From Pseudoduganella guangdongensis (GTDB lineage: Bacteria > Pseudomonadota > Gammaproteobacteria > Burkholderiales > Burkholderiaceae_D), in contig NZ_WWCJ01000015.1 of NCBI RefSeq assembly GCF_009857475.1, positions 1-64,000 on the forward strand: 64,000 nucleotides of DNA, given 5' to 3'. Numbering within the stretch: the stretch's first letter is position 1; each line of letters starts with the position of its first letter. Below, piece after piece: positions 50,128 through 59,815 of this stretch. Both the position numbers and the translations under genes were made by a program. The notes beneath the pieces were generated by a model, which was not told the origin of the DNA, searched no databases, and was given only the letters and a program-made list of their open reading frames with translations.

Positions 50128-50954
50128 CTTTTCCTGAACACGCGCTCGCGCTTGGCGAGGGTTTCAAAACGCGGGCCGTAGCTGGAGAAGTCGATGCTCT
50201 CCTTGCCGCCCAGGCCCAGGAAGCCGCGGTGGCACAGCGATTCATGGAACAGGCCGAGCGCCCGCTCCTGCAGCCGCTTGTTAAAGTAGATCATCACATT
50301 GCGGCAGCTGATGAACTGGGTTTCGGCGAACACGGCGTCGGTCGCCAGGCTATGGTCGGCAAAAGTCACGTTCTCGCACAGCGTGCGGTCGAACAGGGCG
50401 GCGTTGTAGGCGGCGGTGTAGTAGTCGGAGAAAGCGTGCTTGCCGCCGGCGGCCTGGTAGTTGGCGGTGTAGGTGCGCATGCTCTCCAGCGGGAACACGC
50501 CCTTGCGCGCCTTTTCCAGCGATTCGGGGTTGATGTCGGTGGCGTAGATGATGCTGCGTTCCAGCAGCCCTTCTTCCTTGAGCAGGATGGCGAGCGAATA
50601 GACTTCTTCGCCGGTGCTGCAGCCGGCGACCCAGATTTTCAGCGAGGGATAGGTGCTCAGCACCGGCACCACGTGTTCGCGCAGGGCAGTGTAGTAGCCG
50701 GGGTCGCGGAACATCTCGGTGACGGGGATGGTGATGTATTGCAGCAGCTGGCTGAAAGCTTGCGGCTCGTGCAGCACGCGCGATTGCAGCTGCGACACGG
50801 TGCTGCAGCCCATTTCGCTCATGGCGTGCAGCACGCGGCGCTTTTGCGAGGCGCCGGTGTAGTCGCGGAAGTCGTAGCTGTACTTGAGGAAGATGGCTTC
50901 CATCAGCATGCGCAGCTCGATTTCAACGCTGCTGAGAGGGGCGCCGTCGCTCAT
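50124..50954 (-). CDS. cheR: CheR-type protein-glutamate methyltransferase
   Basis: 276 aa. N-terminal helical CheR domain (about 10-75), then the SAM-binding methyltransferase (KIWVAGCSTGEEVYSLA, about 110-126; ATDINPESLEKA; FISCRNVMIYFNKRLQ). Start MSDGAPLSS at 50954, overlapping the kinase stop by one base (TGATG). Coupled to CheB downstream. Confidence 0.92.
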   Translation of the reverse strand: MSDGAPLSSVEIELRMLMEAIFLKYSYDFRDYTGASQKRRVLHAMSEMGCSTVSQLQSRVLHEPQAFSQLLQYITIPVTEMFRDPGYYTALREHVVPVLSTYPSLKIWVAGCSTGEEVYSLAILLKEEGLLERSIIYATDINPESLEKARKGVFPLESMRTYTANYQAAGGKHAFSDYYTAAYNAALFDRTLCENVTFADHSLATDAVFAETQFISCRNVMIYFNKRLQERALGLFHESLCHRGFLGLGGKESIDFSSYGPRFETLAKRERVFRKR

Positions 50955-53900
50955 CACACAGTGTCCATGGCGGGCATCCATACCCGCAGCAGCGAGTACA
51001 GGCGCGACAGGTCGATCGGCTTGGCCAGGTAGTCGTTGGCGCCGGCGGCCAGGCATTGCTCCTGGTCGTCCTTCATCGCCTTGGCGGTGATGGCGATGAC
51101 CGGCAGGCGCACAAAGCGCGGGTCGGCGCGCAGGCGGCGCGTGGCTTCCAGGCCGTCCATGCCGGGCATCATGATGTCCATCAGTACCAGGTCGATGTCG
51201 GGCACGGCGTCGAGCTTCTCCAGCGCTTCCAGGCCGTTGCGGGCGATTTCCACAGCGGCGCCTTTCTGTTCAAGGGCGCTGGTCAGGGCGAAGATGTTGC
51301 GCACGTCGTCGTCCACCAGCAGGATGCGCCGCCCTTCAAACACCTTGTCGCGGCTGCGCACGGCCTTCAGCATGGTTTGCCGCTCGCTGGAGAGCTGGGA
51401 CTCCACCTTGTGCAGGAACAGGGTGACTTCGTCCAGCAGGCGCTCGGGCGAGCGCGCGCCTTTGATGATGATGGAGCGCGAGTATTTGGACAGCTCGGCT
51501 TCCTCGGCGCGCGTCATGCTGCGTCCAGTATAGACAATCACGGGCGGGAAGCCGGCGATCTCCTGCTGCGACATGTGCTGCAGCAGTTCGCTGCCCTGCA
51601 TGTCGGGCAGCTTCAGGTCCATGATCATGCAGTCGAAGACGGTGGCGTGCAGCTGCCGCAGCGCTTCGGCACCGCTGGCAACGGCGGTAATGGCGATGTC
51701 CTCGTCTTCAATCAGCGCCACCATGCTTTCGCGCTGCCTGGCGTCGTCTTCGACCAGCAGGATGTGCTTGATCTTTTGCGTGAAGCGGCGCTCCAGGCGC
51801 TCGAACACGGAGAGCAGGTCTTCGCGCTGGGCGGGCTTGCGCACGTAGCCGATGGCGCCCATATGCAGCGCCGCTTCGCCGCTGTCGGAGGCGCTGATCA
51901 CGTGCACCGGTATGTGGCGCGTTTGCGGGTTGTCTTTCATCAGCTGCAGCACGGACAGGCCGGAGCGGTCGGGCAGGCGGATGTCGAGCAGCACGGCTTG
52001 CGGCTGGCGTTCGGCGGCCAGCTGCAGGCCCTCTTCCGCCGTCAGCGCCACCAGGGCGCGGTAGCCGGCTTCGTGCGCCAGGTCGTACAGGATGTGGGCG
52101 AAGGCGGGGTCGTCTTCAATCACCAGCACCACGCGCTCGGGCGGCGGCGGCATGTCGCGGTCGTCGGTGAAACGCTGCGCGGGCGCTGCGGGCTCGGGGA
52201 CGGGCGTGCTGCGCGTTTCCACGGCGGCGGCCTGCGGCGCGGGGCTGCTTGCGGGGCGCGCCGCGATCGCCCACTGCGTCGGCAGCGACAGGGTGAACGT
52301 GCTGCCCTGGCCGGCAATGCTGGCCAATTCGATCTCACCGCCCAGCAGCCGCGCCAGGTCGCGCGAAATCGACAAGCCCAGGCCGGTGCCGCCAAAGCGG
52401 CGGCTGGCCGTGCCGTCGGCCTGCTGGAACGCTTCGAAGATGGCGTCGTGCTGCTCTTCGCGCACGCCGACGCCGGTGTCGATCACCGCAAAGCGCAGCT
52501 GGCCGGCGTCGCCCGGCGACACGCGCAGGATCACTTTGCCCCGGTCGGTGAACTTGATCGCGTTCGACAGCAGGTTCTTGAGGATCTGCTCCAGGCGCTG
52601 GCGATCGGTGTACACGGTGGGCGGCAAGCCGGGCACCAGGTCGATCACGAAGTCGAGCTGCTTTTCCTGCGCCAGCGGCTGGAAGATGTCGGCCAGGTTG
52701 TCGACCACGCCGGCCAGCGGCACATCCTCCGGCGCCAGTTCCAGCTTGCCCGCCTCCACCTTCGAGATATCGAGGATATCGTTGATCAGGGTCAGCAAGT
52801 CGTTGCCGGCGGTGTGGATGGTCTGGGCAAAGCGTACCTGTTCCTCGTTCAGGTTGCCCTGCGCGTTTTCGGCCAGCAGGCGCGCCAGGATCAGGGAGCT
52901 GTTCAGCGGCGTGCGCAGCTCGTGCGACATATTGGCCAGGAATTGCGATTTGTATTCGCTGGCCCGCTCCAGGTCGTAGGCGCGCGCCTCCATCTCCATG
53001 CGGGCGGCGGCCAGCGCGGCATTGCGCTGGTCCAGCAGCGCCGCTTGCGCCGCCAGTTTCGCATTGCTCTGCTCCAGCTCCACCTTTTGCGTTTCCAGGC
53101 TGGCCTGCGAGCGCTCCAGCACGCGCGATTGTTCTTCCAGTTCCTCGTTGGCGGTGCGCAGCTCCTCCTGCTGCACCTGCAGTTCCTCGTTCAGCGACTG
53201 GGTTTCGGCCAGCGCTTCGGTCAGGCGCTGGCGCGCCAGCGTGGCCTCGATGGCGCTGCCGATATTGCCCGCCACCAGCTCCAGGAAATCCAGTTCGCGC
53301 CGCCCGACCTCGCGCAGGAAGCCCAGCTCCAGCACGCCGTTCACAAGGCCGTCGCTATGCACCGGCAACAGCACCAGCTGCTGCGGCACGCCTTCACCCA
53401 GCGACGAGGCGACCTTGATATACCCTTCTGGCAGTTGCGACAGGTGCAGCGCGCGCCGCGCACGCGCCGCCTGGCCCACCAGGCCTTCCCCGGCCTGCAG
53501 GTGGCGCCCGGCTGCTTCGGCCTGCGCCGACAAGCCGTAAGCGGCAACGCGTTCCAGCGAGCGATCCGGCTGCACGACATAAAAAGTGGCCACTGCCACC
53601 TGCAGGTAATTGGCCAGGAATTCCAGCAGGGTGGTGGACAGCAGCGGCAGCGCCATCTGCCCGATGCCCTGCTCCGCCAGTTGGCCCTGGCCGGCGCGCA
53701 GCCAGGCCTGGTGCTGCAGCTGGTGGGCGTGGGTGTGCTGTTCCTGCAGCGCGTCGCGGTAGGTATCGGCCAGGCGCAGCAGGTCGCGCCGCCCGAACCA
53801 CGCCAGCAAGGCGCTGGCGCTCAGGCCCACGGCGAGGAAGATGGCGATGGTCCAGAAGGCGGTGGCGCGCGCCGCGTCGGAGCGCTGGGCGCGCAGTTCT

Positions 53901-54430
53901 TCCTGCTGCGCAATGAAGGTGCGGAACTGTTCGCGCAGTTCATCAAAGGGGATTTTTCCGGCGCCGCGCCGCACCATGGCCATGTAATCGCCGCCCTGGC
54001 GCCGCGCCGCGATCATCTGGTCGGCGGCGCGCAGCCATTCGGCATGCTGGGCGCGGATCTGGCGCAGGCGCTCGGCTTGCTGCGGCTGGTCCGCCACCAG
54101 TTCGGACAGCGCGCCGGTGGTGCTGTCAAAGCGTGAGCGCGCGGCCAGATAAGGCGCCAGGAAGGCGTCGTCGCCCGTCAGCAGGAAACCGCGCATGCCG
54201 CTTTCCATATCCACCGCCAGGTGCCGCAGTTCCTGCACCGTGCCAATGGCGCGCCCAGTCGATTCGGCGGCGCTCCAGGTGTTGATCAGGTAGCCGAAAA
54301 GGGCGACCACAATCGCCGACGCGGCGACACCGCCCAACAGCGGTATTTTCACGTTACGGGTCAGGATGCGGCGGAATGCGCGGTCGTCGATCGTCGAGCT
54401 GGGCGGCATGGCAACTTGTCGATTCATCAT
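50954..54430 (-). CDS. Large hybrid histidine kinase (CHASE3-GAF-HK-3xREC)
   Basis: 1158 aa. Order: membrane helix (about 32-52), CHASE3-like sensor (about 58-190), second helix (about 195-215), GAF domain (about 255-400), coiled coil (405-510), HisKA (His in NMSHELRTPLNSS), HATPase (GTGLGLSI), then three receiver domains (VVLVIEDDPAF, HILLVEDDARQ, RILLVDDDVRN). It should receive periplasmic or membrane signals and feed CheR/CheB and the downstream REC-kinase. First gene of the leftward operon. The HPt protein needed for relay is not next to it. Confidence 0.92.
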   Translation of the reverse strand: MMNRQVAMPPSSTIDDRAFRRILTRNVKIPLLGGVAASAIVVALFGYLINTWSAAESTGRAIGTVQELRHLAVDMESGMRGFLLTGDDAFLAPYLAARSRFDSTTGALSELVADQPQQAERLRQIRAQHAEWLRAADQMIAARRQGGDYMAMVRRGAGKIPFDELREQFRTFIAQQEELRAQRSDAARATAFWTIAIFLAVGLSASALLAWFGRRDLLRLADTYRDALQEQHTHAHQLQHQAWLRAGQGQLAEQGIGQMALPLLSTTLLEFLANYLQVAVATFYVVQPDRSLERVAAYGLSAQAEAAGRHLQAGEGLVGQAARARRALHLSQLPEGYIKVASSLGEGVPQQLVLLPVHSDGLVNGVLELGFLREVGRRELDFLELVAGNIGSAIEATLARQRLTEALAETQSLNEELQVQQEELRTANEELEEQSRVLERSQASLETQKVELEQSNAKLAAQAALLDQRNAALAAARMEMEARAYDLERASEYKSQFLANMSHELRTPLNSSLILARLLAENAQGNLNEEQVRFAQTIHTAGNDLLTLINDILDISKVEAGKLELAPEDVPLAGVVDNLADIFQPLAQEKQLDFVIDLVPGLPPTVYTDRQRLEQILKNLLSNAIKFTDRGKVILRVSPGDAGQLRFAVIDTGVGVREEQHDAIFEAFQQADGTASRRFGGTGLGLSISRDLARLLGGEIELASIAGQGSTFTLSLPTQWAIAARPASSPAPQAAAVETRSTPVPEPAAPAQRFTDDRDMPPPPERVVLVIEDDPAFAHILYDLAHEAGYRALVALTAEEGLQLAAERQPQAVLLDIRLPDRSGLSVLQLMKDNPQTRHIPVHVISASDSGEAALHMGAIGYVRKPAQREDLLSVFERLERRFTQKIKHILLVEDDARQRESMVALIEDEDIAITAVASGAEALRQLHATVFDCMIMDLKLPDMQGSELLQHMSQQEIAGFPPVIVYTGRSMTRAEEAELSKYSRSIIIKGARSPERLLDEVTLFLHKVESQLSSERQTMLKAVRSRDKVFEGRRILLVDDDVRNIFALTSALEQKGAAVEIARNGLEALEKLDAVPDIDLVLMDIMMPGMDGLEATRRLRADPRFVRLPVIAITAKAMKDDQEQCLAAGANDYLAKPIDLSRLYSLLRVWMPAMDTV

Positions 54431-54530
54431 CGGAAGCCCCAGTGTATCCCAGCCGCCCGGCCATGTATGTTTCGCGGCAATCGTGCGCGAGGGCTATAAT
54501 CGTTTGCAAACCAATTACTGTCTACCGCCC

Positions 54531-55031
54531 ATGCGTAAGCTCCTGACTGTGGCACCGGTCCTCCTGCTGGCTGGCTGCGTTAATGATTCCGCAACCTTCT
54601 ACGCCGATCCGACGCGCGAGCATACGCTGACCGTGCGCCGGCAGCAGGAGTTCTTCTGGAAGGAGGATGCGCAGTACACGCTGATGGCGGCGCGCCTGCC
54701 GGACTGCCAGCGCGCGATCCCCCTGGGGGAAATGCCGCTGGAGGACCTGGACTTCGAGCTGTTCGCCAGCGGCGACAACGTCTGGAGCCTGCGCGCCGGG
54801 AAGTATGTCTGGCAGGTGGAGACGCAGGGCTGCTCGCTGGTCGCGGAAGGCGGCAATACCGTCGCCAGCGGCGACAAGCTGGGTACGTTTGCCATCGGCA
54901 GCAAAAAGGAGAAGCTGCGCTTCGATGCGGAGGCAGCGCCGGCCGGAGCAACAGCGCCAGCAGCGGGACAGGCGGCCGAACCGCCCGCTGCCGCTGGCGA
55001 CGCCACGGCAGCCCCGCCGCCAGGCCAGTAA
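54531..55031 (+). CDS. Hypothetical lipoprotein
   Basis: 166 aa. Lipobox LLAGC (Cys about 16), a beta-rich central region (about 25-130) and an Ala/Pro-rich disordered tail (about 133-166). No known domain named with confidence. ATG 54531 chosen; its signal peptide begins exactly there. Divergent from the large kinase; promoter-like TATAAT at 54495-54500. Confidence 0.7.
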   Translation: MRKLLTVAPVLLLAGCVNDSATFYADPTREHTLTVRRQQEFFWKEDAQYTLMAARLPDCQRAIPLGEMPLEDLDFELFASGDNVWSLRAGKYVWQVETQGCSLVAEGGNTVASGDKLGTFAIGSKKEKLRFDAEAAPAGATAPAAGQAAEPPAAAGDATAAPPPGQ

Positions 55032-55043
55032 CCCCGCCCGGCC

Positions 55044-55991
55044 TCACACCAGGTCAATCACCACTTTTCCTGCCGCCTTGCCCGCCGCCAGATGGGCATG
55101 GGCCGCATTCGCGTCCGCCAGGGCGAAGTGCTGCGGGTCAAGCCGCACCGACAGCTGGCCCGCATCCGCCAGGCGCGTCGCCTCGCGCAGGATCGCGCCG
55201 TGCGCCGCGCGCCCGTGGCCGGTCAGCAGCGGGAGCAGGGTGAAAACCCCGGAATAGGTCGCGGCACGGAACGACAGCGGCGCCAGCCCGTGATTGCCCC
55301 AACCCAGGCAGCTCACCACGTGCCCGCCGTATTGACGCACCGCCTTGAATGAGGCATCCAGCACGGCCCCGCCGAGCGTGTCGTACACGATATCAAAGTC
55401 CCCGCCCTCGGCCTGTTCGACGAAGCGCGCCCCGAGCTGTTCGATCTGCTCGCGCTGTGCGGCCCGGCCGGTCGCCGACACGCGCGCGCCGCGCGCCAAC
55501 GCCAGTTGCAACGCCGCCCGCCCGACCCCGCCCGCCCCGCCCTGCACCAGCACCGATTGCCCCGGCTCGATACGGGCGCGGTCCACCAAACCTTCCCACG
55601 CCGTGATGAAGACCAGCGGCAGGACTGCGGCCTCGCGCAGGCTCATTGTCCGGGGCGCATGCGCCAGCAAATCGGCGTCCACCGCTGCATACTCGGCCAG
55701 CGAACCCTGTACGCCACCTACGCCGCCGGTCATGCCAAACACCCGGTCGCCGGGCGCAAAGCCGCTTACACCGGGGCCGACAGCTTCCACCTGCCCCGCC
55801 ATATCGATGCCCAGCACCGCCGGCAGCGGCATGCGCGCATGCCCGGCGCTGCCCGCCGCGATCTTCAGGTCAAGCGGATTGACCCCGCTGGCATGGATAC
55901 GCACCAGGACCTGTCCCGGCCCGGCCACGGGTTGCGGCAACTCGCCGAGGGTGAGCGGCTCTCCCGCCGCATGAAGGATCATGGCTTTCAT
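55044..55991 (-). CDS. Zinc-independent quinone oxidoreductase-type alcohol dehydrogenase
   Basis: 315 aa MDR-superfamily NADPH-dependent oxidoreductase. GroES-like N-terminal domain (GVNPLDLKIAAG), then a Rossmann domain with QGGAGGVGRAALQLA (about 150-164). The zinc ligands of classic alcohol dehydrogenases are absent, fitting the quinone reductase group. Start at ATG 55991 (MKAMILHAAGEP). Divergent from the LysR gene (104-nt gap), which probably regulates it. Confidence 0.88.
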   Translation of the reverse strand: MKAMILHAAGEPLTLGELPQPVAGPGQVLVRIHASGVNPLDLKIAAGSAGHARMPLPAVLGIDMAGQVEAVGPGVSGFAPGDRVFGMTGGVGGVQGSLAEYAAVDADLLAHAPRTMSLREAAVLPLVFITAWEGLVDRARIEPGQSVLVQGGAGGVGRAALQLALARGARVSATGRAAQREQIEQLGARFVEQAEGGDFDIVYDTLGGAVLDASFKAVRQYGGHVVSCLGWGNHGLAPLSFRAATYSGVFTLLPLLTGHGRAAHGAILREATRLADAGQLSVRLDPQHFALADANAAHAHLAAGKAAGKVVIDLV

Positions 55992-56095
55992 GGTAACTCC
56001 CGTCTGTTGGATAGTTGCCAGTGTAGGCGCGGCCACCGCGCGGATAAACGGGGCCGGCATGCAAACAGAATCCCGGAATTGTGGATAATGGCCCC

Positions 56096-56980
56096 ATGGA
56101 TAAACTGGATGCCTTGCGCGTGTTCTGCGCCGTCGTGGAGTGCGGCGGCTTTTCGCGCGCTGCGGAAAAGCTGGGACTGTCCACATCCTCCGTCACCGCC
56201 CAGGTCAGCGCGCTGGAAACCCATTTCCACGTCAAGCTGCTGAACCGCACCACGCGCAGCATGTCGCTGACCGGCGAGGGCCGCGAATGCTACGAGCAGG
56301 CGCAGCGCATGCTCGCCCAGATGGAGGAGCTGGAAGCCAGCCTGCAAGGCGCGGCGCAACAGCCGCGCGGCGTGCTGCGCGTGAACATGCCCGGCCTGGT
56401 GTCGCGCCTGTATGTGGCGCCGGCGCTGCCGCGCTTCCTGGCGCAGCACCCCGGCATCACGCTGCAGGCCAGCGCCAGCGACCGTATGCTGGATATGGTG
56501 GAGGAGGGGTACGACGTGCTGCTGCGCCTGGGCGACGTCGGCGATGCGCGCCTGGTTGCGCGGCCCTTGCTGCCCACCAGTTATATCTGCTGCGCGGCGC
56601 CGGCCTTCATCGAGCGCCACGGTGTGCCCGCCACCCCGCAGGAGCTGGCCTCCTTCGACTGCCTGCACTTCATCTTGCCGCGCGCGCGCCGCCTGCGCGA
56701 ATGGCAGTTCGCCGGCGGGCTTGCCTTCACGCCGCCGGCGCGCGCCTCGTTCGACCACGTCGATTCCCTGCTCGAAGCCTGCAAAGCCGGCGCGGGCATC
56801 GGGCAGTTCCTGTCACTATCCGTGCAGGCGGAGCTGCGCAGCGGAGCGCTGCTGCCGCTGCTTGCCGCGCACCAGGCGCCAGGGCCGACGCTGACCGCCC
56901 TGTACCAGCAGCGGCAGCAGCGGGCTGCCAAGGTGCAGGCGTTTCTCGACTTACTGGCCGAGCTGTTCGGCCGGCCTTAG
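56096..56980 (+). CDS. LysR-family transcriptional regulator
   Basis: 294 aa. N-terminal winged helix-turn-helix (LDALRVFCAVVECGGFSRAAEKLGLSTSSVTAQVSALE, about 3-42), then the substrate-binding domain (about 90-290). Lies divergent from the quinone oxidoreductase gene, the usual arrangement for a LysR regulator and its target. Its stop overlaps that of the converging aldo/keto reductase by 4 nt. Confidence 0.92.
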   Translation: MDKLDALRVFCAVVECGGFSRAAEKLGLSTSSVTAQVSALETHFHVKLLNRTTRSMSLTGEGRECYEQAQRMLAQMEELEASLQGAAQQPRGVLRVNMPGLVSRLYVAPALPRFLAQHPGITLQASASDRMLDMVEEGYDVLLRLGDVGDARLVARPLLPTSYICCAAPAFIERHGVPATPQELASFDCLHFILPRARRLREWQFAGGLAFTPPARASFDHVDSLLEACKAGAGIGQFLSLSVQAELRSGALLPLLAAHQAPGPTLTALYQQRQQRAAKVQAFLDLLAELFGRP

Positions 56981-57978
56981 GCAGGCTGCTCGCTATCCAG
57001 GTGCGTCAGCTGGTAGTCGTTGTAGCGGCCACCGGCTGCGGCGCCATGCGGCGCGATCAGCTCCAGCGCGGCCAGGTCGGCTTGCAGCAGCATCGCCTCC
57101 TGTGCGCCCAATGCCTCCTGCAAGCGCTGGCGGGTGCGGGCGCCGACCAGCGGCACGATGTCCGTGCCCTGCGCCATCACCCAGGCAATCGCCAGTTGCG
57201 CCATGCTGATGCCCTTGGCGCGCGCCACCTCGCGCATGCGTTCCACCAGGGCCAGGTTGTGCGTCAGGTTCTCGCCCTGGAAGCGCGGCGAATTCTGGCC
57301 ACGGAAGTCCTGCTCCCCGGCGCGCTGTGCGCTCCAGTGCCCGCTGATCAGGCCGCGCGACAGCACGCCATAGGCCGTGATCCCCACGCCCAGCTCGCGC
57401 GCCGCCTGCAGCAAGCCGCCCTCGATGCCGCGCGAGATCATGGAGTACTCGATCTGCACGTCCGCGATCGGATGCACGGCATGCGCCCGGCGCAGGGTCT
57501 CGGCATTCACCTCGGACAGGCCGATATGCCGCACATGGCCCTGGCGCACCAGCTGCGCGATGGCGCCCACGGTATCCTCGATCGGGGTCGCCGGGTCCAC
57601 CCGCGACGGGCGGTAGATATCGATATAGTCCGTGCCCAGGCGGCGCAGCGAATAGGCCGCGAAGTTGGCCACCGACTGCGGCCGCGCGTCGTAACCGATA
57701 AAGCCGCCGTCCGGATCGCGCACGGCGCCGAACTTCACGCTCAGCTGCACCTGGTCGCGCGGCACGCTGCGCAGGGCCTCGCCCAGCAGCATTTCATTGT
57801 GGCCCATGCCGTAGAAATCGCCGGTGTCGAGCAGGGTGATGCCGGCGTCCAGCGCGGCGGCGATGGTGGCCAGGCTTTCGGCGCGGTCGGCCGGGCCATA
57901 CAGGTCGGACATGCCCATCAGGCCCAGGCCAAGCTGGGAGGTGTGCGGGCCGGTGCTGCCAAGTTTGCGGTGTTCCAT
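56977..57978 (-). CDS. Aldo/keto reductase
   Basis: 333 aa TIM-barrel oxidoreductase. Catalytic Asp/Tyr in LLDTGDFYGMGHNE, the YIDIYRPSRVDP strand, GLSEVNAETLRRA, and C-terminal PLVGARTRQRLQE for NADPH phosphate. Similar to the AKR13-type YakC group. Divergent from the second LysR gene (101 nt), which probably regulates it. Confidence 0.9.
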   Translation of the reverse strand: MEHRKLGSTGPHTSQLGLGLMGMSDLYGPADRAESLATIAAALDAGITLLDTGDFYGMGHNEMLLGEALRSVPRDQVQLSVKFGAVRDPDGGFIGYDARPQSVANFAAYSLRRLGTDYIDIYRPSRVDPATPIEDTVGAIAQLVRQGHVRHIGLSEVNAETLRRAHAVHPIADVQIEYSMISRGIEGGLLQAARELGVGITAYGVLSRGLISGHWSAQRAGEQDFRGQNSPRFQGENLTHNLALVERMREVARAKGISMAQLAIAWVMAQGTDIVPLVGARTRQRLQEALGAQEAMLLQADLAALELIAPHGAAAGGRYNDYQLTHLDSEQPA

Positions 57979-58079
57979 TTGATGACTCCTATCAGGGTTT
58001 CGACAGGAACCATTGTGCTATTATCGATTCACGCAATAAATGCACAATTTACTACATCTTTATTCGAATAATTATAACA

Positions 58080-58973
58080 ATGGACCAGCTCAAATCCATG
58101 CAGGTCTTCCTGGCGGTGGCCGACAGCAAGAGCTTCACCCAGGCCGCCGAACAGCTCGACCTGCCGCGCGCCACAGTCACCAACGCCGTGCAAGCCATCG
58201 AACAGCGGCTCGGCGTGCGCCTGCTCCAGCGCACCACGCGCAAGGTCAGCCTGACGGTGGAAGGCCAGTTGTACCTTGACCGCTGCCGCGCCCTGCTGAA
58301 CGACCTGGAAGACGTCAACGCCCTCTTCCTCGCCAGCGGCCGCAAACCGTCCGGCACCATCCGCGTCGACCTGCCGGAGCGCATTGCGCGCCTGAGCGTC
58401 ATCCCCGCCCTGCCCGGTTTCTTCGAACGCTACCCCGAGATCAACGTGCGCGTCGGCGCCAACGACCGCATGGCCGACCTGGTGGGCGAAGGCATCGACT
58501 GCGCCGTGCGCGCCGGCGTGCTGCGCGACTCCACCCTGATCGCGCGCCCGCTGGGCGCGATGGAGCAGGTCAACGTCGCCTCGCCCGCCTACCTGGCGGC
58601 GCACGGCACGCCGCAATCGCTGGACGACTTGCGCCAGCACTGGGCGGTCCACTACTTCTCCAGCCAGACCGGGCGCGATTTGCCGTGGGAGTATGTGGTG
58701 GATGGCGAAGTGCGCACCTTGCCGATGCGCAGCCGCCTGTCGGTGGGAAGTTCGGAAGCCTATCTTGGCGCCTGCCTGGCCGGCATCGGCCTGGCGCAAA
58801 TCCCGCGCCCCGGCATCGAGCCGCTGCTGGCGACGGGCGATCTGGTGGAAGTGCTGCCGCAATGGCGCCCGGCGCCGCTGCCGGTCTCCATCATCTACTC
58901 GCACAACCGCCACCTGTCGCCACGCGTGCGCGTGTTCGTGGACTGGCTGGCGGAGATCCTGAAACTCAGTTGA
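58080..58973 (+). CDS. LysR-family transcriptional regulator
   Basis: 297 aa. HTH DQLKSMQVFLAVADSKSFTQAAEQLDLPRATVTNAVQAIEQ at about 2-44, LysR substrate-binding domain about 88-290. Divergent from the aldo/keto reductase gene. The intervening 101 nt are AT-rich (ATTATCGATTCACGCAATAAAT) and probably contain the operator; no clear T-N11-A site was fixed by eye. Confidence 0.92.
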   Translation: MDQLKSMQVFLAVADSKSFTQAAEQLDLPRATVTNAVQAIEQRLGVRLLQRTTRKVSLTVEGQLYLDRCRALLNDLEDVNALFLASGRKPSGTIRVDLPERIARLSVIPALPGFFERYPEINVRVGANDRMADLVGEGIDCAVRAGVLRDSTLIARPLGAMEQVNVASPAYLAAHGTPQSLDDLRQHWAVHYFSSQTGRDLPWEYVVDGEVRTLPMRSRLSVGSSEAYLGACLAGIGLAQIPRPGIEPLLATGDLVEVLPQWRPAPLPVSIIYSHNRHLSPRVRVFVDWLAEILKLS

Positions 58974-59048
58974 CTTGATCCGCCGCAAACTGTGCACCCC
59001 ACGGCTCGACTACCCTGAACTTCCCTATTCCTGATTCGGGAGGTCATC

Positions 59049-59420
59049 ATGTCGTACCGCTACTCGGAAGCCGCAAAGCTGGCAGGTGAGAAATGGGTGG
59101 GGCCTCATGAATGCGTCGCATTGGTTCAGTATTATGCAAAAGCGCCAACTACCTTGCATTGGAAGGAAGGCACAAGAGTTCGTGGCGAAAACAGCTTGGC
59201 TGCAGGAACCGCAATCGCTACTTTTGCAAAAGGTAAGTACGGCAATCGCCAAACAGGTAATCATGCAGCGCTGTACCTTTCCCAGGATAACAATGGAATA
59301 TGGGTAATCGAGCAGTATCGACACATCAAAGACGGACTGATAGCGAAACGTTATATCCCATTTCGCGACGGGGCTGGGGGCGCATCCAATGACGGCGATG
59401 CATACTCGGTGATCGAATGA
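59049..59420 (+). CDS. BPSL0067-family protein (amidase-like)
   Basis: 123 aa. A Cys motif near the N terminus (GPHECVALVQYY, Cys22) and a GNHAALYL His region (about 71) give a papain-like/NlpC-P60 Cys-His arrangement typical of BPSL0067-family proteins, which resemble cell-wall amidase effectors. No signal peptide. Ribosome-binding site GGGAGG just upstream. Coupled to the next gene by a 4-nt overlap. Lower-GC than its flanks. Confidence 0.75.
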   Translation: MSYRYSEAAKLAGEKWVGPHECVALVQYYAKAPTTLHWKEGTRVRGENSLAAGTAIATFAKGKYGNRQTGNHAALYLSQDNNGIWVIEQYRHIKDGLIAKRYIPFRDGAGGASNDGDAYSVIE

Positions 59421-59815
59421 ATGCCTTGATATTGATTGCAGCCGGCCTGGCGGATGGCGCGGGCGGCGTCGTAAGCTGCCCGCCACTGGTCGAAATCGAG
59501 CAAAAAGTCGCCACAGTCGAGGGCTGGACCGCACACGACTCGCAAGCGCCGCATAAATTCTACTTCGCGCAGTTCAGCGACGGTCCACCGTCCCAGCAGG
59601 CGATCTTGTTATATGACAGAAAGCTGCGCTCGGGCAAACATAAGGTGCTGCGCTATCAGTTCGCTGCCTCGCAGGAGCCGTGGCTGGTCTGTTCTTATAC
59701 AGGAACGAATGCGATATTAGCGCGCAAGTTGGCGCCGGGCACGCGCGCATGCAACGTCACGCTGGACCATGCGCGCAATTTCGAGACCGTGAAGAGAATC
59801 AGTTGCGAGGAATGA
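59417..59815 (+). CDS. STY0301-family-like protein, probable partner of the amidase-like protein
   Basis: 132 aa. N-terminal signal peptide (LILIAAGLADGAGG, then VVSCPP), with three further Cys (VCSYT, RACNV, SCEE), pointing to a secreted, disulfide-bonded periplasmic protein. The CPPLVEIEQ...W-x10 beta pattern resembles STY0301-family proteins. Coupled to the BPSL0067-family gene; the arrangement suits an effector-immunity pair, with the periplasmic member protecting cell wall. Recognition is by pattern only. Confidence 0.6.
   Translation: MNALILIAAGLADGAGGVVSCPPLVEIEQKVATVEGWTAHDSQAPHKFYFAQFSDGPPSQQAILLYDRKLRSGKHKVLRYQFAASQEPWLVCSYTGTNAILARKLAPGTRACNVTLDHARNFETVKRISCEE

Noticed and set aside
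51056..54136. 1026-codon plus-strand frame opposite the hybrid kinase
   Set aside because: Antisense artefact; every kinase motif reads on the minus strand.
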